From assembly GCA_035543455.1 (NCBI GenBank), contig DATKKE010000011.1:1-64000 (forward strand): a stretch of 64,000 bases of DNA, written 5' to 3'. The notes below the pieces were generated by a model, which was given only the letters and a program-made list of their open reading frames with translations, was not told where the DNA came from and did no database searches. This document shows positions 8,021 through 17,039 of this stretch, one piece after another. Every line of letters starts with the position of its first letter. The stretch's first letter is position 1. Source of the DNA: CAIKOD01 sp035543455. GTDB taxonomy: Archaea; Halobacteriota; Methanomicrobia; Methanomicrobiales; Methanospirillaceae. Both the position numbers and the translations under genes were made by a program.

Positions 8021-11000
8021 TTAAGCCCCCGTGATATCCTGCACTATCCCGTTGATGAAGACCAGGTTCATTGCGTCGTCAAATTCTGCCAGGGCAGTAA
8101 CCATAACGGTAATCGGAGTACCATCACGTTTTTTAAGGTGAATAACCCTGTTCTTTACAAATTTCTTATCGCGCAGTTCTTCCAGCAGTTCTTCCCGGCC
8201 TTCCGGGTTTGAGAAAATCTCAATGATCTGTTGGCTTTTTAACTCATCAAGAGATTTGAACCCTAAAATATCGATGAGTCCCGGGTTTCCCCAGATAAAT
8301 CTTCCGGCAGGGTCCCCCGTACTTCGGTAAATCCCAATATTGAGATCCTCGACCAGTTTCCGGTATTTTTCTTCCTCGTCCTTCAGGCGCTCCTCCGCAA
8401 TCCGGGAGGTGATATCTCTCGCAATAGTTGATGCCCCGACAACATTCCCGGAGAAATCCCTGATAGGGGAGATGGTGACGGCCACATCTATCCGGGTGCC
8501 ATCCTTCCTGAGACGCCTTGTCTGAAAATTGGATATGCTTTTTCCGGTCCGGATCCATTCAAGCATTGCGCGAAGTTCATCCGCCCCCTCGGGGGGGACT
8601 ATAATGGACACATGTCTGCCGATTACCTCTTCAGCCCGGTACCCGTAAAGACTTTCGGCAGCCCGGTTCCATTGGATGATCGTCCCGTCAGTTTTCTTTC
8701 CGATTATCGCATCATCGGTGGATTCAATTATCGAAGAGAGCAGCTGTTGATCTTTTTCCGCTTTATTGCGGTTTGTCACATCCTCGTAGACAATACACTG
8801 CTTTCCATCCGAGAGCGTCACTGGCCTGAAAATAATATCTTTTGGGGTACCGTCTTTGCACCGGACGCAAAAAGTCCTCGGGCGGACTTCACCCGGGCCA
8901 GCTCCCTGCAGATCGGAAATCCAGGTACTGATGACATACCTGCGGTACTCAGGATCGGGGTATGCGAGCCTGAACCATTGCGAGCCGTTGTTGAAATCCT
9001 CAAGGTCATATCCGAAGACAGTCCTGAAACTGCGGTTTATATAGTGGTATTTTCCTGACTGGTCGATGATCGCGATCGGGAAAGGGGAATTTTCCGCAAT
9101 ACTGGAAAAAATTTCTCTGTTTTCCTTCAGATCCGTTTCTGCAGAATATCTCTGGAGTGCAATTGCGGCAAGTCTTGCATACGTTTCTAAAAGGTCCGCA
9201 TCAGGGATTTTCGATTCGCGGGGAAGAAAGATTATTGCGTCGCCCAGGACGACGCCCTCACGGGCGAACCCGACCCCGTAAACATTGCCGGAATTGCGTC
9301 GATCATCGGGTTTCCTGCCGGAATCTTCCGGCACAACTCCCTTAAGAAACTCCTGCAGCGTCCCTGATAAGGGTATGAGCCTGCCCTTGTTCAGTTCCAT
9401 AAGAGCGTCCCCATTAACAGGAACGGCGAGGTTCAACAATTCCTGGTCGGAAAGACGTACGAATTCCTCCATTCCATCTTTCCCGAACAGCCAGCACCGT
9501 ATGGTCGCTTCGCGTTGCGACGGGTCAAATGAACGCACCGCAATACCTGCTTCCGGCAGGATTCTCCTGAGATCGGTCGCAATTTTTTCAAAAATATCTG
9601 CATCGTGGGGGAGGCTCATATACTCCTGCAGTCTTCGGGAAAAAAATTCAATTCTTTCGATATATTCACTGATCCGAGTCTGTGCCGCACGCTGCTCGGT
9701 CACATCACGGAATACCCCCTCAACACCTGCAGGTGATCCCGACTCATCATAGTACAGGTGACTGTTGGTGGACACAAATAAGGGTGAACCGTCTTTCTTT
9801 TTGAGAACGACCCCGTAATCCCTGACGAACCCGTCCTTGTTTACGGCGTCGAGGAATTCTTCTCTCCTGCATGGCTCCATGTAAAATTTATTGGCAATGC
9901 TGCAGCCCATGCATTCCGCAATTGTGTCGTACCCGAGAATTGTTGCCCAGCTGGGGCTTGCCATGATTAGGTTCCCGTTCAGGTCCGACCGGTAGAACAC
10001 GTCTTGGATATTGTCGATTACGGTGCGGTATTTTTTCTCGCTTTCAGCAAGAGCATCCCGAGTATGCCGGTTGAGCAGGGCAATTGAAGCCTGATTGAGG
10101 AATGCATCGATTATCTCCTCGTTTTTAAGCTCTTGTCCTTTTTTCACGATCAGGACCACACTTCCAAAGACAACTCCCTCATAGACAAACCCTCTCGCAT
10201 AACTCTTACCAAAACCGATCATCTCTTCTATACGTGAACAGAGGTCAGACGGAAAAATCTTGAAAAATAAATAATAAAGTCCGGGTCCTTCAGTAATCGA
10301 TTTTTCAGAAAGGATGGCTTTAACCGAGGGATCGTTTTCGAGTGGGAAGGATTTTCCGATAGTTTTAACCCCCATCTCGAGTATGGTACGGTGAATTTCC
10401 TCGTCCAGGCCTTCTATGCAGCGGAAGGTGACCGTGCCTGCTGCTTCATCCATCGAAGTGACTGCAACAATAACGTCCGGGGAGAGTAAATGGACTTGGC
10501 TTGCGATGAAACGATAGATATCTGCTTCGGCATCCATATCCATAAATGACATGGCTGTCCGGTTCAGATACTCCATGTCAGCAATATATTTTTTTATTTT
10601 GGCAGTCGTTGCCATCCTTTCGGTGATGTCGTTACCGACTCCCTGGTATTCCTTGACACTCCCGTTCTCTCCCGTAATAACCCTGACCTTCCATTGAAGC
10701 CACCTTATCTCTCCCCCTGGGCACGTAACCCGGCATTCGAATGAAGCGGTTGGGTTGGTCGTATTCAGGACCGAAAGAATGCTCCTGACGATCTCTTTAT
10801 CTTTGGCGAGAATACCCGGGATATGGTAAGTACCGACAAGGTCCTCCGGTTTCATGGTAAGGTAACGGGCATAAGAATCATTTACAAATGTAAGTGTTTC
10901 ATCAGGGAGGAACCGGGTGATAAACTCCGTCTGGTCTTCTACAATGGCCCGGTAACGCGCCTCATTGATCTTGAGCTGTTCCTGATACTTCATCTGGTGG

Positions 11001-11536
11001 CTGATATCCTCGATAATGAGGGTAATCCCCTTCGAACCGTCCTCAAAAATTGTAGGCACCTGCTTGACCCTGAAGTACCAGAGTGTATCCCCGATACAGA
11101 CACTCAGATCGCTGCCCTGTTTTTCAAAAGCATGTTTCTCTCCTGAAATATCATGAATTGCAATCGCGGAGAGCAATGGGTTGCCTGTTTCCCTCGGAGT
11201 TTTACCAAGCAGGTTCTCCCTCGTCTCGCCAAACAGGTTGAGCAGTTGTTCGTTTACCTTCAGGATCCTTTGTTCGCCATCGAGCGCGATGACCATGTCG
11301 GAAGAAAACTCGAGCATCGCAGACATCGGGATGCTCTCTGACAGCATAAAAACCCTGGCATTTCCATAGACTTTTACTTCTACCTGTCCGGAAATGAGCA
11401 GCATATCGAGATATTTAGCCACCAGGTTCCTGTTTATCTTTATTTTGGAAGAAAGGTCCGATATTGTCAGTCCCCGGGGATGCCACTTTAAGGTCTGTTT
11501 AATTTTTTCTACTTTTACCTGATCGAGCACATCCAT
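8021..11536 (-). CDS. Giant one-component sensor: winged HTH, PAS and two GAF-like domains
   Basis: The 1171-residue protein is a paralogue of the 695-4096 product, with the same N-terminal winged helix-turn-helix (about 1-66: LTISDLSSKIKINRNLVAKYLDML) followed by about six PAS/PAC modules and two GAF-like blocks (about 318-500 and 632-800). PAC endings such as DITERMAT, DVTEQRAA and DITSRIAE recur. No kinase, receiver or membrane segment is present, so the output is presumably the N-terminal DNA-binding domain. It starts at ATG 11536 and ends 14 bp from the convergent AIR-synthase-like gene. The extra GAF block compared with its paralogue indicates domain gain or loss after duplication. Signals sensed are unknown. 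Confidence 0.85.
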   Translation of the reverse strand: MDVLDQVKVEKIKQTLKWHPRGLTISDLSSKIKINRNLVAKYLDMLLISGQVEVKVYGNARVFMLSESIPMSAMLEFSSDMVIALDGEQRILKVNEQLLNLFGETRENLLGKTPRETGNPLLSAIAIHDISGEKHAFEKQGSDLSVCIGDTLWYFRVKQVPTIFEDGSKGITLIIEDISHQMKYQEQLKINEARYRAIVEDQTEFITRFLPDETLTFVNDSYARYLTMKPEDLVGTYHIPGILAKDKEIVRSILSVLNTTNPTASFECRVTCPGGEIRWLQWKVRVITGENGSVKEYQGVGNDITERMATTAKIKKYIADMEYLNRTAMSFMDMDAEADIYRFIASQVHLLSPDVIVAVTSMDEAAGTVTFRCIEGLDEEIHRTILEMGVKTIGKSFPLENDPSVKAILSEKSITEGPGLYYLFFKIFPSDLCSRIEEMIGFGKSYARGFVYEGVVFGSVVLIVKKGQELKNEEIIDAFLNQASIALLNRHTRDALAESEKKYRTVIDNIQDVFYRSDLNGNLIMASPSWATILGYDTIAECMGCSIANKFYMEPCRREEFLDAVNKDGFVRDYGVVLKKKDGSPLFVSTNSHLYYDESGSPAGVEGVFRDVTEQRAAQTRISEYIERIEFFSRRLQEYMSLPHDADIFEKIATDLRRILPEAGIAVRSFDPSQREATIRCWLFGKDGMEEFVRLSDQELLNLAVPVNGDALMELNKGRLIPLSGTLQEFLKGVVPEDSGRKPDDRRNSGNVYGVGFAREGVVLGDAIIFLPRESKIPDADLLETYARLAAIALQRYSAETDLKENREIFSSIAENSPFPIAIIDQSGKYHYINRSFRTVFGYDLEDFNNGSQWFRLAYPDPEYRRYVISTWISDLQGAGPGEVRPRTFCVRCKDGTPKDIIFRPVTLSDGKQCIVYEDVTNRNKAEKDQQLLSSIIESTDDAIIGKKTDGTIIQWNRAAESLYGYRAEEVIGRHVSIIVPPEGADELRAMLEWIRTGKSISNFQTRRLRKDGTRIDVAVTISPIRDFSGNVVGASTIARDITSRIAEERLKDEEEKYRKLVEDLNIGIYRSTGDPAGRFIWGNPGLIDILGFKSLDELKSQQIIEIFSNPEGREELLEELRDKKFVKNRVIHLKKRDGTPITVMVTALAEFDDAMNLVFINGIVQDITGA

Positions 11537-11663
11537 GGTATGAATTCATTATCACTGAATAAAAAAAAATGATCCATTAATGACGGGAACAGGGGAGGAT
11601 TCTGGTGTGAAGAAGCGATTACCAATTCCGATAATTAATCGTATATGTTTATCCAACCGATCC

Positions 11664-12410
11664 TTACGACTGCACCGGTTTCTTTCCTTTTGCACAGATA
11701 TTATATGCAAGGTAAGGAATTTTTTGCTCGACAAATGGTTCGATCTTTTGAGCAAGCCCAAAAATCGGGTCGGCGAGGTCGTAATGTGCAAATGAACACC
11801 GTCGTACGGCAACATCGGTAAATCCGGCATCGCTGAGCATCGTCTCCATTTCCCCCACAGAGTAATATCGTTCCCCGAATGCACCATGACACGCTTTTTT
11901 AATATTCATTACTTCGCTGATCTGGTAAATTGCAGGAAGCCCGCGGGTAAATATATTCCTGCCGAGTGTGCAAACCCCGATTGAGCCACCCGGAGCAAGC
12001 ACACGGTACACCTCGGATAGCGTCTCCTCGGGCTCTTTGAAATAGGAAAACGAGAGGATACTCGATACCGCATCGAACGAACGGTCCCGGAACGGCAGCG
12101 CTTCGGCGGTTCCGATGATGAACCTGCTTGATGGACACCGGCAGGATGCCTTTTCGAGCATACCCCTGCTGATATCCAGACCTGTGCCGCTCCCCCCATG
12201 CTCGAGGTACCGTTGTAAGAAAAGACCGGTCCCGCACCCGAGGTCGAGCAGGCGCCCTTCGTTGACGAATCCCTCCATTATATGACGGGTTATGTGGGTA
12301 TAGTAGAACCTCCCCCTGTTTTCGTCGTAGCGCTTATCGTAGACCCCTGCTATTTCGTCGTAATGGAGCTGAACTTTGCCGGAAACGGGTGTCACGTCAG
12401 AATACCTCAT
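11664..12410 (-). CDS. Class I SAM-dependent methyltransferase (UbiE-like)
   Basis: The protein of about 248 residues carries the glycine-rich SAM-binding motif I LLDLGCGTGLF, followed by GLDISRGML (motif post-I), GTAEALPFRDRSFDAVSSI (motif II region) and LAPGGSIGV. These are typical of UbiE/Methyltransf_11 enzymes acting on small molecules. The ATG at 12410 lies inside the last codons of the RFC-like gene, giving translational coupling; an in-frame ATG at 12434 is an alternative start. It is the last gene of the long minus-strand string. The substrate cannot be told from sequence. Confidence 0.8.
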   Translation of the reverse strand: MRYSDVTPVSGKVQLHYDEIAGVYDKRYDENRGRFYYTHITRHIMEGFVNEGRLLDLGCGTGLFLQRYLEHGGSGTGLDISRGMLEKASCRCPSSRFIIGTAEALPFRDRSFDAVSSILSFSYFKEPEETLSEVYRVLAPGGSIGVCTLGRNIFTRGLPAIYQISEVMNIKKACHGAFGERYYSVGEMETMLSDAGFTDVAVRRCSFAHYDLADPIFGLAQKIEPFVEQKIPYLAYNICAKGKKPVQS

Positions 12411-13389
12411 CGATAAGCCGGGCTGCGAGGGCATTGAGTTGTATGAATTCGTTATTACCGTGACCTATCAGATAATCTGTCCTGGCGATTTCTTCTGCAA
12501 TTCTCGGGTCGTTATATTCACGTCTCATTACTTTACGGAGCTCCCTGAGCACCTCGTTCGCAGAAAGACCGTACTCGATGACGAGCGATTCGATACGTCT
12601 GTTCGCTGCCTGACCGTCCCTGTCGATGATGGCCGAGCAGACTGCCTGTGCCACCATCTCTGTCTCACTTTCACGAAACCGCGACAGGTCAAACTTTTCA
12701 CCTGATTCCGATGCGACCTGGAGCAGCATAAGAGCCCTCCTGAAATCGCCTCCCGATTCCTGGACGATCAGGTCGATCTCATCATCGCTGCAGCAGCGTT
12801 CCGGATTTTCCCGGGCAAGGATAGATCTTAGATGGGATGCTGCGACATCCGCCCTGATCGGGCCAAAGAAAAAGGGCAGGCACCTGGACGAGATTGCCGG
12901 GATGAGTGCTGACGACTGCGTGGTACAGAAGACAAACCTGCAGGTCCGGCTATAGCGCTCCATCGTCCTCCGCAGTGATGACTGTGCCTCCCGGGTCAGT
13001 GCCGATGCATCATCTATTACCATCATCCGAAACGATGTTCCGAAGGGCTGGAGAGATGCGGACCATCGCACGATATTTTTAAAATTTGAAATCAGGGACT
13101 GGTCCTTCCGGTACAGGTGGATGAAGCGTTCATCATCCTCGAGATACCGCTTGCCAAGCATGAAGAGATCTGATGCATTGAGGACCGTGCAGTTTTCCCT
13201 GTATTGATCTCCGTAGATCAGCCTGGCGATACATTCAACTGCAACGCTCTTCCCCGTCCCATGGGGGCCGCTTAAAAGGAGGTGGGGGAGGACCTTACTG
13301 CAGGAAAATGATTTTAAATGGCCGATGACATTCTCCTGCCCGATTATTTCATCAAACAGCACGGGCCGGTATTTTTCTATCCAGAGCAC
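12397..13389 (-). CDS. RFC small-subunit paralogue with degenerate Walker B
   Basis: The 330-residue protein matches clamp-loader small subunits along its length: WIEKYRP at the N-terminus, Walker A GPHGTGKS (41-48), SSLRRTME and the SRC motif (168-170). However, the Walker B segment reads MVIDDAS (123-129) in place of the canonical LDEAD, so the catalytic Glu is missing. Methanosarcinales and Methanomicrobiales RFC complexes are known to contain two kinds of small subunit, and this could be the second, with altered ATPase activity. It starts at GTG 13389 with an excellent AGGAGG ribosome-binding site 8 nt upstream, and overlaps the phosphopantothenate synthetase gene by 13 nt. Confidence 0.85.
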   Translation of the reverse strand: MLWIEKYRPVLFDEIIGQENVIGHLKSFSCSKVLPHLLLSGPHGTGKSVAVECIARLIYGDQYRENCTVLNASDLFMLGKRYLEDDERFIHLYRKDQSLISNFKNIVRWSASLQPFGTSFRMMVIDDASALTREAQSSLRRTMERYSRTCRFVFCTTQSSALIPAISSRCLPFFFGPIRADVAASHLRSILARENPERCCSDDEIDLIVQESGGDFRRALMLLQVASESGEKFDLSRFRESETEMVAQAVCSAIIDRDGQAANRRIESLVIEYGLSANEVLRELRKVMRREYNDPRIAEEIARTDYLIGHGNNEFIQLNALAARLIDEVF

Positions 13390-14111
13390 GCTTCCATCCT
13401 CCTGTCGATCTCAAGCATTGCCTCCCTGATGAAATAAGAATTATCAAAAGACCGTGCAGTATCCTCCGCTTCCAGGGTGGACAGGGTGTCGCAGAATGAT
13501 GTAATATTCGGCAGGGCGCGGGTAAGTTCGTCGACAACCGTGAGCGTTGCCATCCGGGCAGTCCGGGAAAGCGGGTTCAAATCGATTGCGATAACCTTTT
13601 TTCCCATGTTCACCAGTGCTTCACACCGGTCACCGTCCTCCAGAGGAACGAGAACAACATCGGCCTTTCCCGTTCCTTCCCGGTAACTGAGTCCCCTGTC
13701 ATGGGAGAGCGGCAGGATCCTCTCGGGTGTCCCCCTGAGGACATCCACACCTTCCGCCTGGAGAAATCGTGTAATCCGTTCCACTCGTTCGTCTGTCCGG
13801 TGGAAGAGATTAACCTCGACGATCGCGTGCGAAGTCCGCTGGAGAGCTGCGATCTCGACTGCCGCAAGTGCCGCAGTGTTCCCGTTCACTGAAATCACGG
13901 GGTGGCAGGCAGTGACCAGGAGGGCCGCTGCCGTTTTTTCTGCGAGCAATGCGCTTGCCGTTGTCTTCTCTCCGATCAGATAATCAAATGCCTCTCCCCG
14001 GCCATGAGCAGTCAGCCCTTCAAGTGACACGATACCTTCACCCGCGAGCCGGGCAAGTCGTTCCCGTATCAGGAGTGAGCGGTAGCGGGGGTGGTCTTCG
14101 GGAATGGTCAT
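13377..14111 (-). CDS. 4-phosphopantoate--beta-alanine ligase (archaeal phosphopantothenate synthetase)
   Basis: The 244-residue protein matches the archaeal PPS family (COG1701/DUF137). It joins 4-phosphopantoate and beta-alanine using ATP, replacing bacterial PanC in the archaeal CoA route. Recognisable features are the N-terminal HPRYRSLLIRERLA, the VSVNGNTAAL-like segment VISVNGNTAALAA, VLVPLEDGDRCEAL and the late KKVIAIDLNPLSRTA. Its immediate neighbours are pantoate kinase (66 bp upstream) and coaBC, so the operon holds consecutive steps from pantoate to 4-phosphopantetheine. The enzyme is cytoplasmic. ATG 14111 is the start. Confidence 0.92.
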   Translation of the reverse strand: MTIPEDHPRYRSLLIRERLARLAGEGIVSLEGLTAHGRGEAFDYLIGEKTTASALLAEKTAAALLVTACHPVISVNGNTAALAAVEIAALQRTSHAIVEVNLFHRTDERVERITRFLQAEGVDVLRGTPERILPLSHDRGLSYREGTGKADVVLVPLEDGDRCEALVNMGKKVIAIDLNPLSRTARMATLTVVDELTRALPNITSFCDTLSTLEAEDTARSFDNSYFIREAMLEIDRRMEACSG

Positions 14112-14177
14112 TGTTTATGTTCCTGTACCGCACTTCAGGGCCTGGCAGGGTAAATATTTCATATCGATCTCCCTATA

Positions 14178-15038
14178 TCAGAACCGGTCGCTCCATCGGC
14201 CGGAAGCGGGAACGACCTGTAATTCAAATAACTCTTCGAAACCCGACAATACATTTTTTGCCTTGGCGCCATAGGCGAATATCCCGTTGCCGATCATGGT
14301 CATACTGGCTGCGATGCCCTCTCTGTCGCACAGGGCAAGTGCTTTCCGGACTTCAGGAGTAATAAGTCCGCTTCGTTCTGCAAATTTTCGGGAGAGATTA
14401 AAAAATTCTTCGACGGATGTGGGGCACCCGGCGGGGAATGCCCTTATTACCCTGTCCATGGCGGTCCTGGAACCGAGAATCCCCGGTGACGGAAGCGGGC
14501 CGAATGTAACCGCATATACCGGCAGTGGCGGAGGTGGCAGTCTCGTTATTTCGCTAAAAATTCCTGCACCCTTCCTGCAGTCGATTCCCCCCCCCTGGCA
14601 GGCTGCAACATCACCAAGTCCCGTCATTCCGGTTACTTCTGTCTCGTGGGCCAGTTCGCAACATTCCAAAGGGGTCATCCCCAATGAAAAAGACTGGTTC
14701 AAAGCGGTTATTGTAGATATAAGGGCCGCCGCAGAGAGACCGAACCCGGCGCTCAGCGGGAGCCGACACCTTGTTTCGACCTTTGCAGCAACGTCGAGAC
14801 GATCCATTGCATATTCAATGGGCGGAGATCCCCGTATCCGTTCGATGATCTCACCCTGGAACGACAGCCTTATGATATCCGTACAGGAACGTTCAGCTGG
14901 TGTTACTGACGATGTCACGCCTTCACTGATTACAAGGCCGGCCCCGATGCTGCCCGTGGTCCCCAGGTCAGGTCCCTTTATCGGGTAGAAATAGCCTGAA
15001 ATATGCCCCGGACAGAATACTACAGCAGTTTTTTCCAT
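14178..15038 (-). CDS. Pantoate kinase (GHMP kinase family)
   Basis: The 286-residue protein begins CPGHISGYFYPIKG and has the GHMP kinase phosphate loop LPLSAGFGLSAAALIS, followed by TGMTGLGDVAACQGGG. These match archaeal pantoate kinase (COG1829), which phosphorylates pantoate to 4-phosphopantoate, the first archaea-specific CoA step. The start ATG 15038 has GGAG upstream and overlaps the end of coaBC by 19 nt. The next gene downstream encodes the enzyme using its product. Confidence 0.92.
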   Translation of the reverse strand: MEKTAVVFCPGHISGYFYPIKGPDLGTTGSIGAGLVISEGVTSSVTPAERSCTDIIRLSFQGEIIERIRGSPPIEYAMDRLDVAAKVETRCRLPLSAGFGLSAAALISTITALNQSFSLGMTPLECCELAHETEVTGMTGLGDVAACQGGGIDCRKGAGIFSEITRLPPPPLPVYAVTFGPLPSPGILGSRTAMDRVIRAFPAGCPTSVEEFFNLSRKFAERSGLITPEVRKALALCDREGIAASMTMIGNGIFAYGAKAKNVLSGFEELFELQVVPASGRWSDRF

Positions 15039-16165
15039 AGTTCTCCTGCGAGATTCTCCTTTGATGAAACCAGCTCTTCACGCCGATCCCTGGTAATAAT
15101 GACGAACTTCCCTTTATTCGATCCCATTGCTTCAGGTGTGTTGACAATTACCATGGCAACTCCCCTGCTGATCATCTGCCCGGCCTTTTTTTCTTCATCA
15201 AAACCCATTTTAAATGCCACGATCACCGGACGTTCCCTGCACGTGGCGGCAACGGCAGGCAGAAGTTTCGGGAGGGGCCTCAACAGTAACGGTATCTCCT
15301 TCCCACTCGGGATTTTTCCCGGGACCCGGTCAGGCGAAAAGTCGGAGATTGCGGCAGCGCTGATATAGAAATCAACCCGGTTTTTCCTGCAAAAATCGAG
15401 AACTGCTGCGGTCATCTCCTCCGCCGATGAGGCAGCAATGTTCCGGATGCATGGGAAGGTGTCCTGATGGACGACAGTGACATCGGCACCGAGCCGGAAT
15501 GCCTCGAGTGCTACTGCCCTGCCCATCATCCCGGTTGCACGCGTGGTAAGAATGCGCACGTCGTCCAGGGGTTCACGACATGCCCCGCTGGTTACCAGGA
15601 CACATTTTCCCTTTAGCGCCCAGCCGCCCGCACCCCTCATCGTGTAATGAAGAATTTCATCAATTCCAGCAATTTTTGCGCGTTGCTCTTCAATCCTGGG
15701 TGGGATAACAGTAATTCCCCACGATTCGAGTTTCAGGATGTTATTTTTCACTGCCGGATGGCGATACATGGATTCGTGCATTGCGGGAGCAATGATCACA
15801 GGCATCCCCCGGCCGATCGCAGTGGTAGCAAAGGTCGTAACCACCGTATCGTCTATTCCAGCGGCTATTTTGCCCAGGGTATTTGCGGTGCACGGAGCGA
15901 TGAGGAGAAGATCGCCCTGTCCTCCTTCGCCGCAATAACCGACGTGTTCCACGAGCCCCGTGCAGGCCGTGATTACCGGCCTTCCTGTTGCATATGTCAG
16001 GGCTTCCGGATTTATAATGCCACATGCTGCCTCGCTCATTACCGTCTGGACTGCTGCCCCCTGGCGGCGCAGTTCATGGCAAAGCTTTACCGTCTCGACT
16101 GCCGCGATACTCCCGGTTACCCCTAGGACAATCGTTTTTCCCTGTAAATGCCCGTTGCCTGTCAC
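15020..16165 (-). CDS. coaBC: Bifunctional phosphopantothenoylcysteine decarboxylase / phosphopantothenate-cysteine ligase
   Basis: The 381-residue protein has an N-terminal flavoprotein decarboxylase domain (TIVLGVTGSIAAVETVKL; the NTLGKIAAGIDD loop; APAMHESMYRHPAV, a variant of the bacterial PxMN motif with His in place of Asn) and a C-terminal ligase domain (TSGACREPLDDVR, TTRATGMMG, ISAAAISDF). It makes 4-phosphopantothenoylcysteine and decarboxylates it in CoA synthesis. The start is GTG 16165, overlapping the stop of the upstream gene as GTGA. Together with pantoate kinase and phosphopantothenate synthetase it gives a near-complete archaeal CoA operon. Confidence 0.93.
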   Translation of the reverse strand: MTGNGHLQGKTIVLGVTGSIAAVETVKLCHELRRQGAAVQTVMSEAACGIINPEALTYATGRPVITACTGLVEHVGYCGEGGQGDLLLIAPCTANTLGKIAAGIDDTVVTTFATTAIGRGMPVIIAPAMHESMYRHPAVKNNILKLESWGITVIPPRIEEQRAKIAGIDEILHYTMRGAGGWALKGKCVLVTSGACREPLDDVRILTTRATGMMGRAVALEAFRLGADVTVVHQDTFPCIRNIAASSAEEMTAAVLDFCRKNRVDFYISAAAISDFSPDRVPGKIPSGKEIPLLLRPLPKLLPAVAATCRERPVIVAFKMGFDEEKKAGQMISRGVAMVIVNTPEAMGSNKGKFVIITRDRREELVSSKENLAGELWKKLL

Positions 16166-17037
16166 CGGAGTACCACGTCCTGCACAAAATGCCAGTATCC
16201 CGGTCCTGTTTTCTTTACCACCCTTACATTGATTACCGGCATATAGCCTGCAGCGTGAACCATATCACTGATATCAGGCGGAACCTTTCCTGAAGAATGG
16301 ATATGAAGTTCACTTCCTGTATGAACATGCACCAGGGCATCAGGCAACACAGCCAGTGAATTGAAATGGCCGAGCACGATCCGGTCATATTCTCCTTTGA
16401 GGAGGGACCGGCAGTCTCCACATTCGGGATTGAGCCGGGTTTCCACATGGTTAAGGCCGGAATTTGCCACCAGGTAATAGTACGCAACCGGGTTAATCTC
16501 CATGGCGTGGACGAAAGCACCAGCACAAGCCATGGGAATGCTGAAGTAACCGATTCCCGCAAACATATCTGCGACCGTTTCCCCCGGCCTGACCGATGTT
16601 GCCATCCTGACCTTTTCGAGACGGTTGCCCTGTGAAAACATCACTTTTGACGGGTCGAGAAGGTACATGAATCCCTGTTCCCGGTGGATTACATCACCGG
16701 CCGTCCCGTAGAGGAGTTCTGTATCCGGGACTCTTTCATCCCCGTTTAAGGATTTTATCCATAACACCCCCCTGGGTTTCTGCCAGGAAACAAGCTCCCC
16801 GAGCTCCTCCGCAGATGGTTTTCTTCCTCTGACCACAGCGATGTGACCGATCATATGGTAGCCCCTGCCCTGGTACGGTTTTCTGGGGGGCAGGACACCC
16901 CCAGAAGAATAATTCTCTTTTTCCGGAACGAATGCGGAATCTCCATTCACAAAGGGCTTCCTTGTCGCATCTACCCAGTCGCTCTGAAGACTGGCTTTCA
17001 GGTCCGCTGCCGGCACCCGCCGTACCCGGAAAACCAT
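16162..17037 (-). CDS. Taw2/Trm5-like tRNA-modifying SAM enzyme
   Basis: The 291-residue protein has DPSKVMFSQGN and the SAM motif VADMFAGIGYFSIPMA characteristic of the Trm5/TYW2 family. The MFAGIGYFSIP form and the absence of the Trm5 NPPY-like catalytic motif favour Taw2, which transfers the aminocarboxypropyl group from SAM during wyosine synthesis at G37 of tRNA-Phe; Trm5-like methylation is the alternative. The start at 17037 is chosen because GGTGTGG lies just upstream and the gene then begins 2 nt after the NMD3 stop. A longer frame up to 17127 lies inside nmd3. It overlaps coaBC by 4 nt. Confidence 0.8.
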   Translation of the reverse strand: MVFRVRRVPAADLKASLQSDWVDATRKPFVNGDSAFVPEKENYSSGGVLPPRKPYQGRGYHMIGHIAVVRGRKPSAEELGELVSWQKPRGVLWIKSLNGDERVPDTELLYGTAGDVIHREQGFMYLLDPSKVMFSQGNRLEKVRMATSVRPGETVADMFAGIGYFSIPMACAGAFVHAMEINPVAYYYLVANSGLNHVETRLNPECGDCRSLLKGEYDRIVLGHFNSLAVLPDALVHVHTGSELHIHSSGKVPPDISDMVHAAGYMPVINVRVVKKTGPGYWHFVQDVVLR

Positions 17038-17039
17038 TG

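Noticed and set aside
14287..14988. 233-codon plus-strand frame opposite pantoate kinase
   Set aside because: Shadow frame of a well-identified GHMP kinase; composition is Ser/Pro/Arg-rich without motifs.
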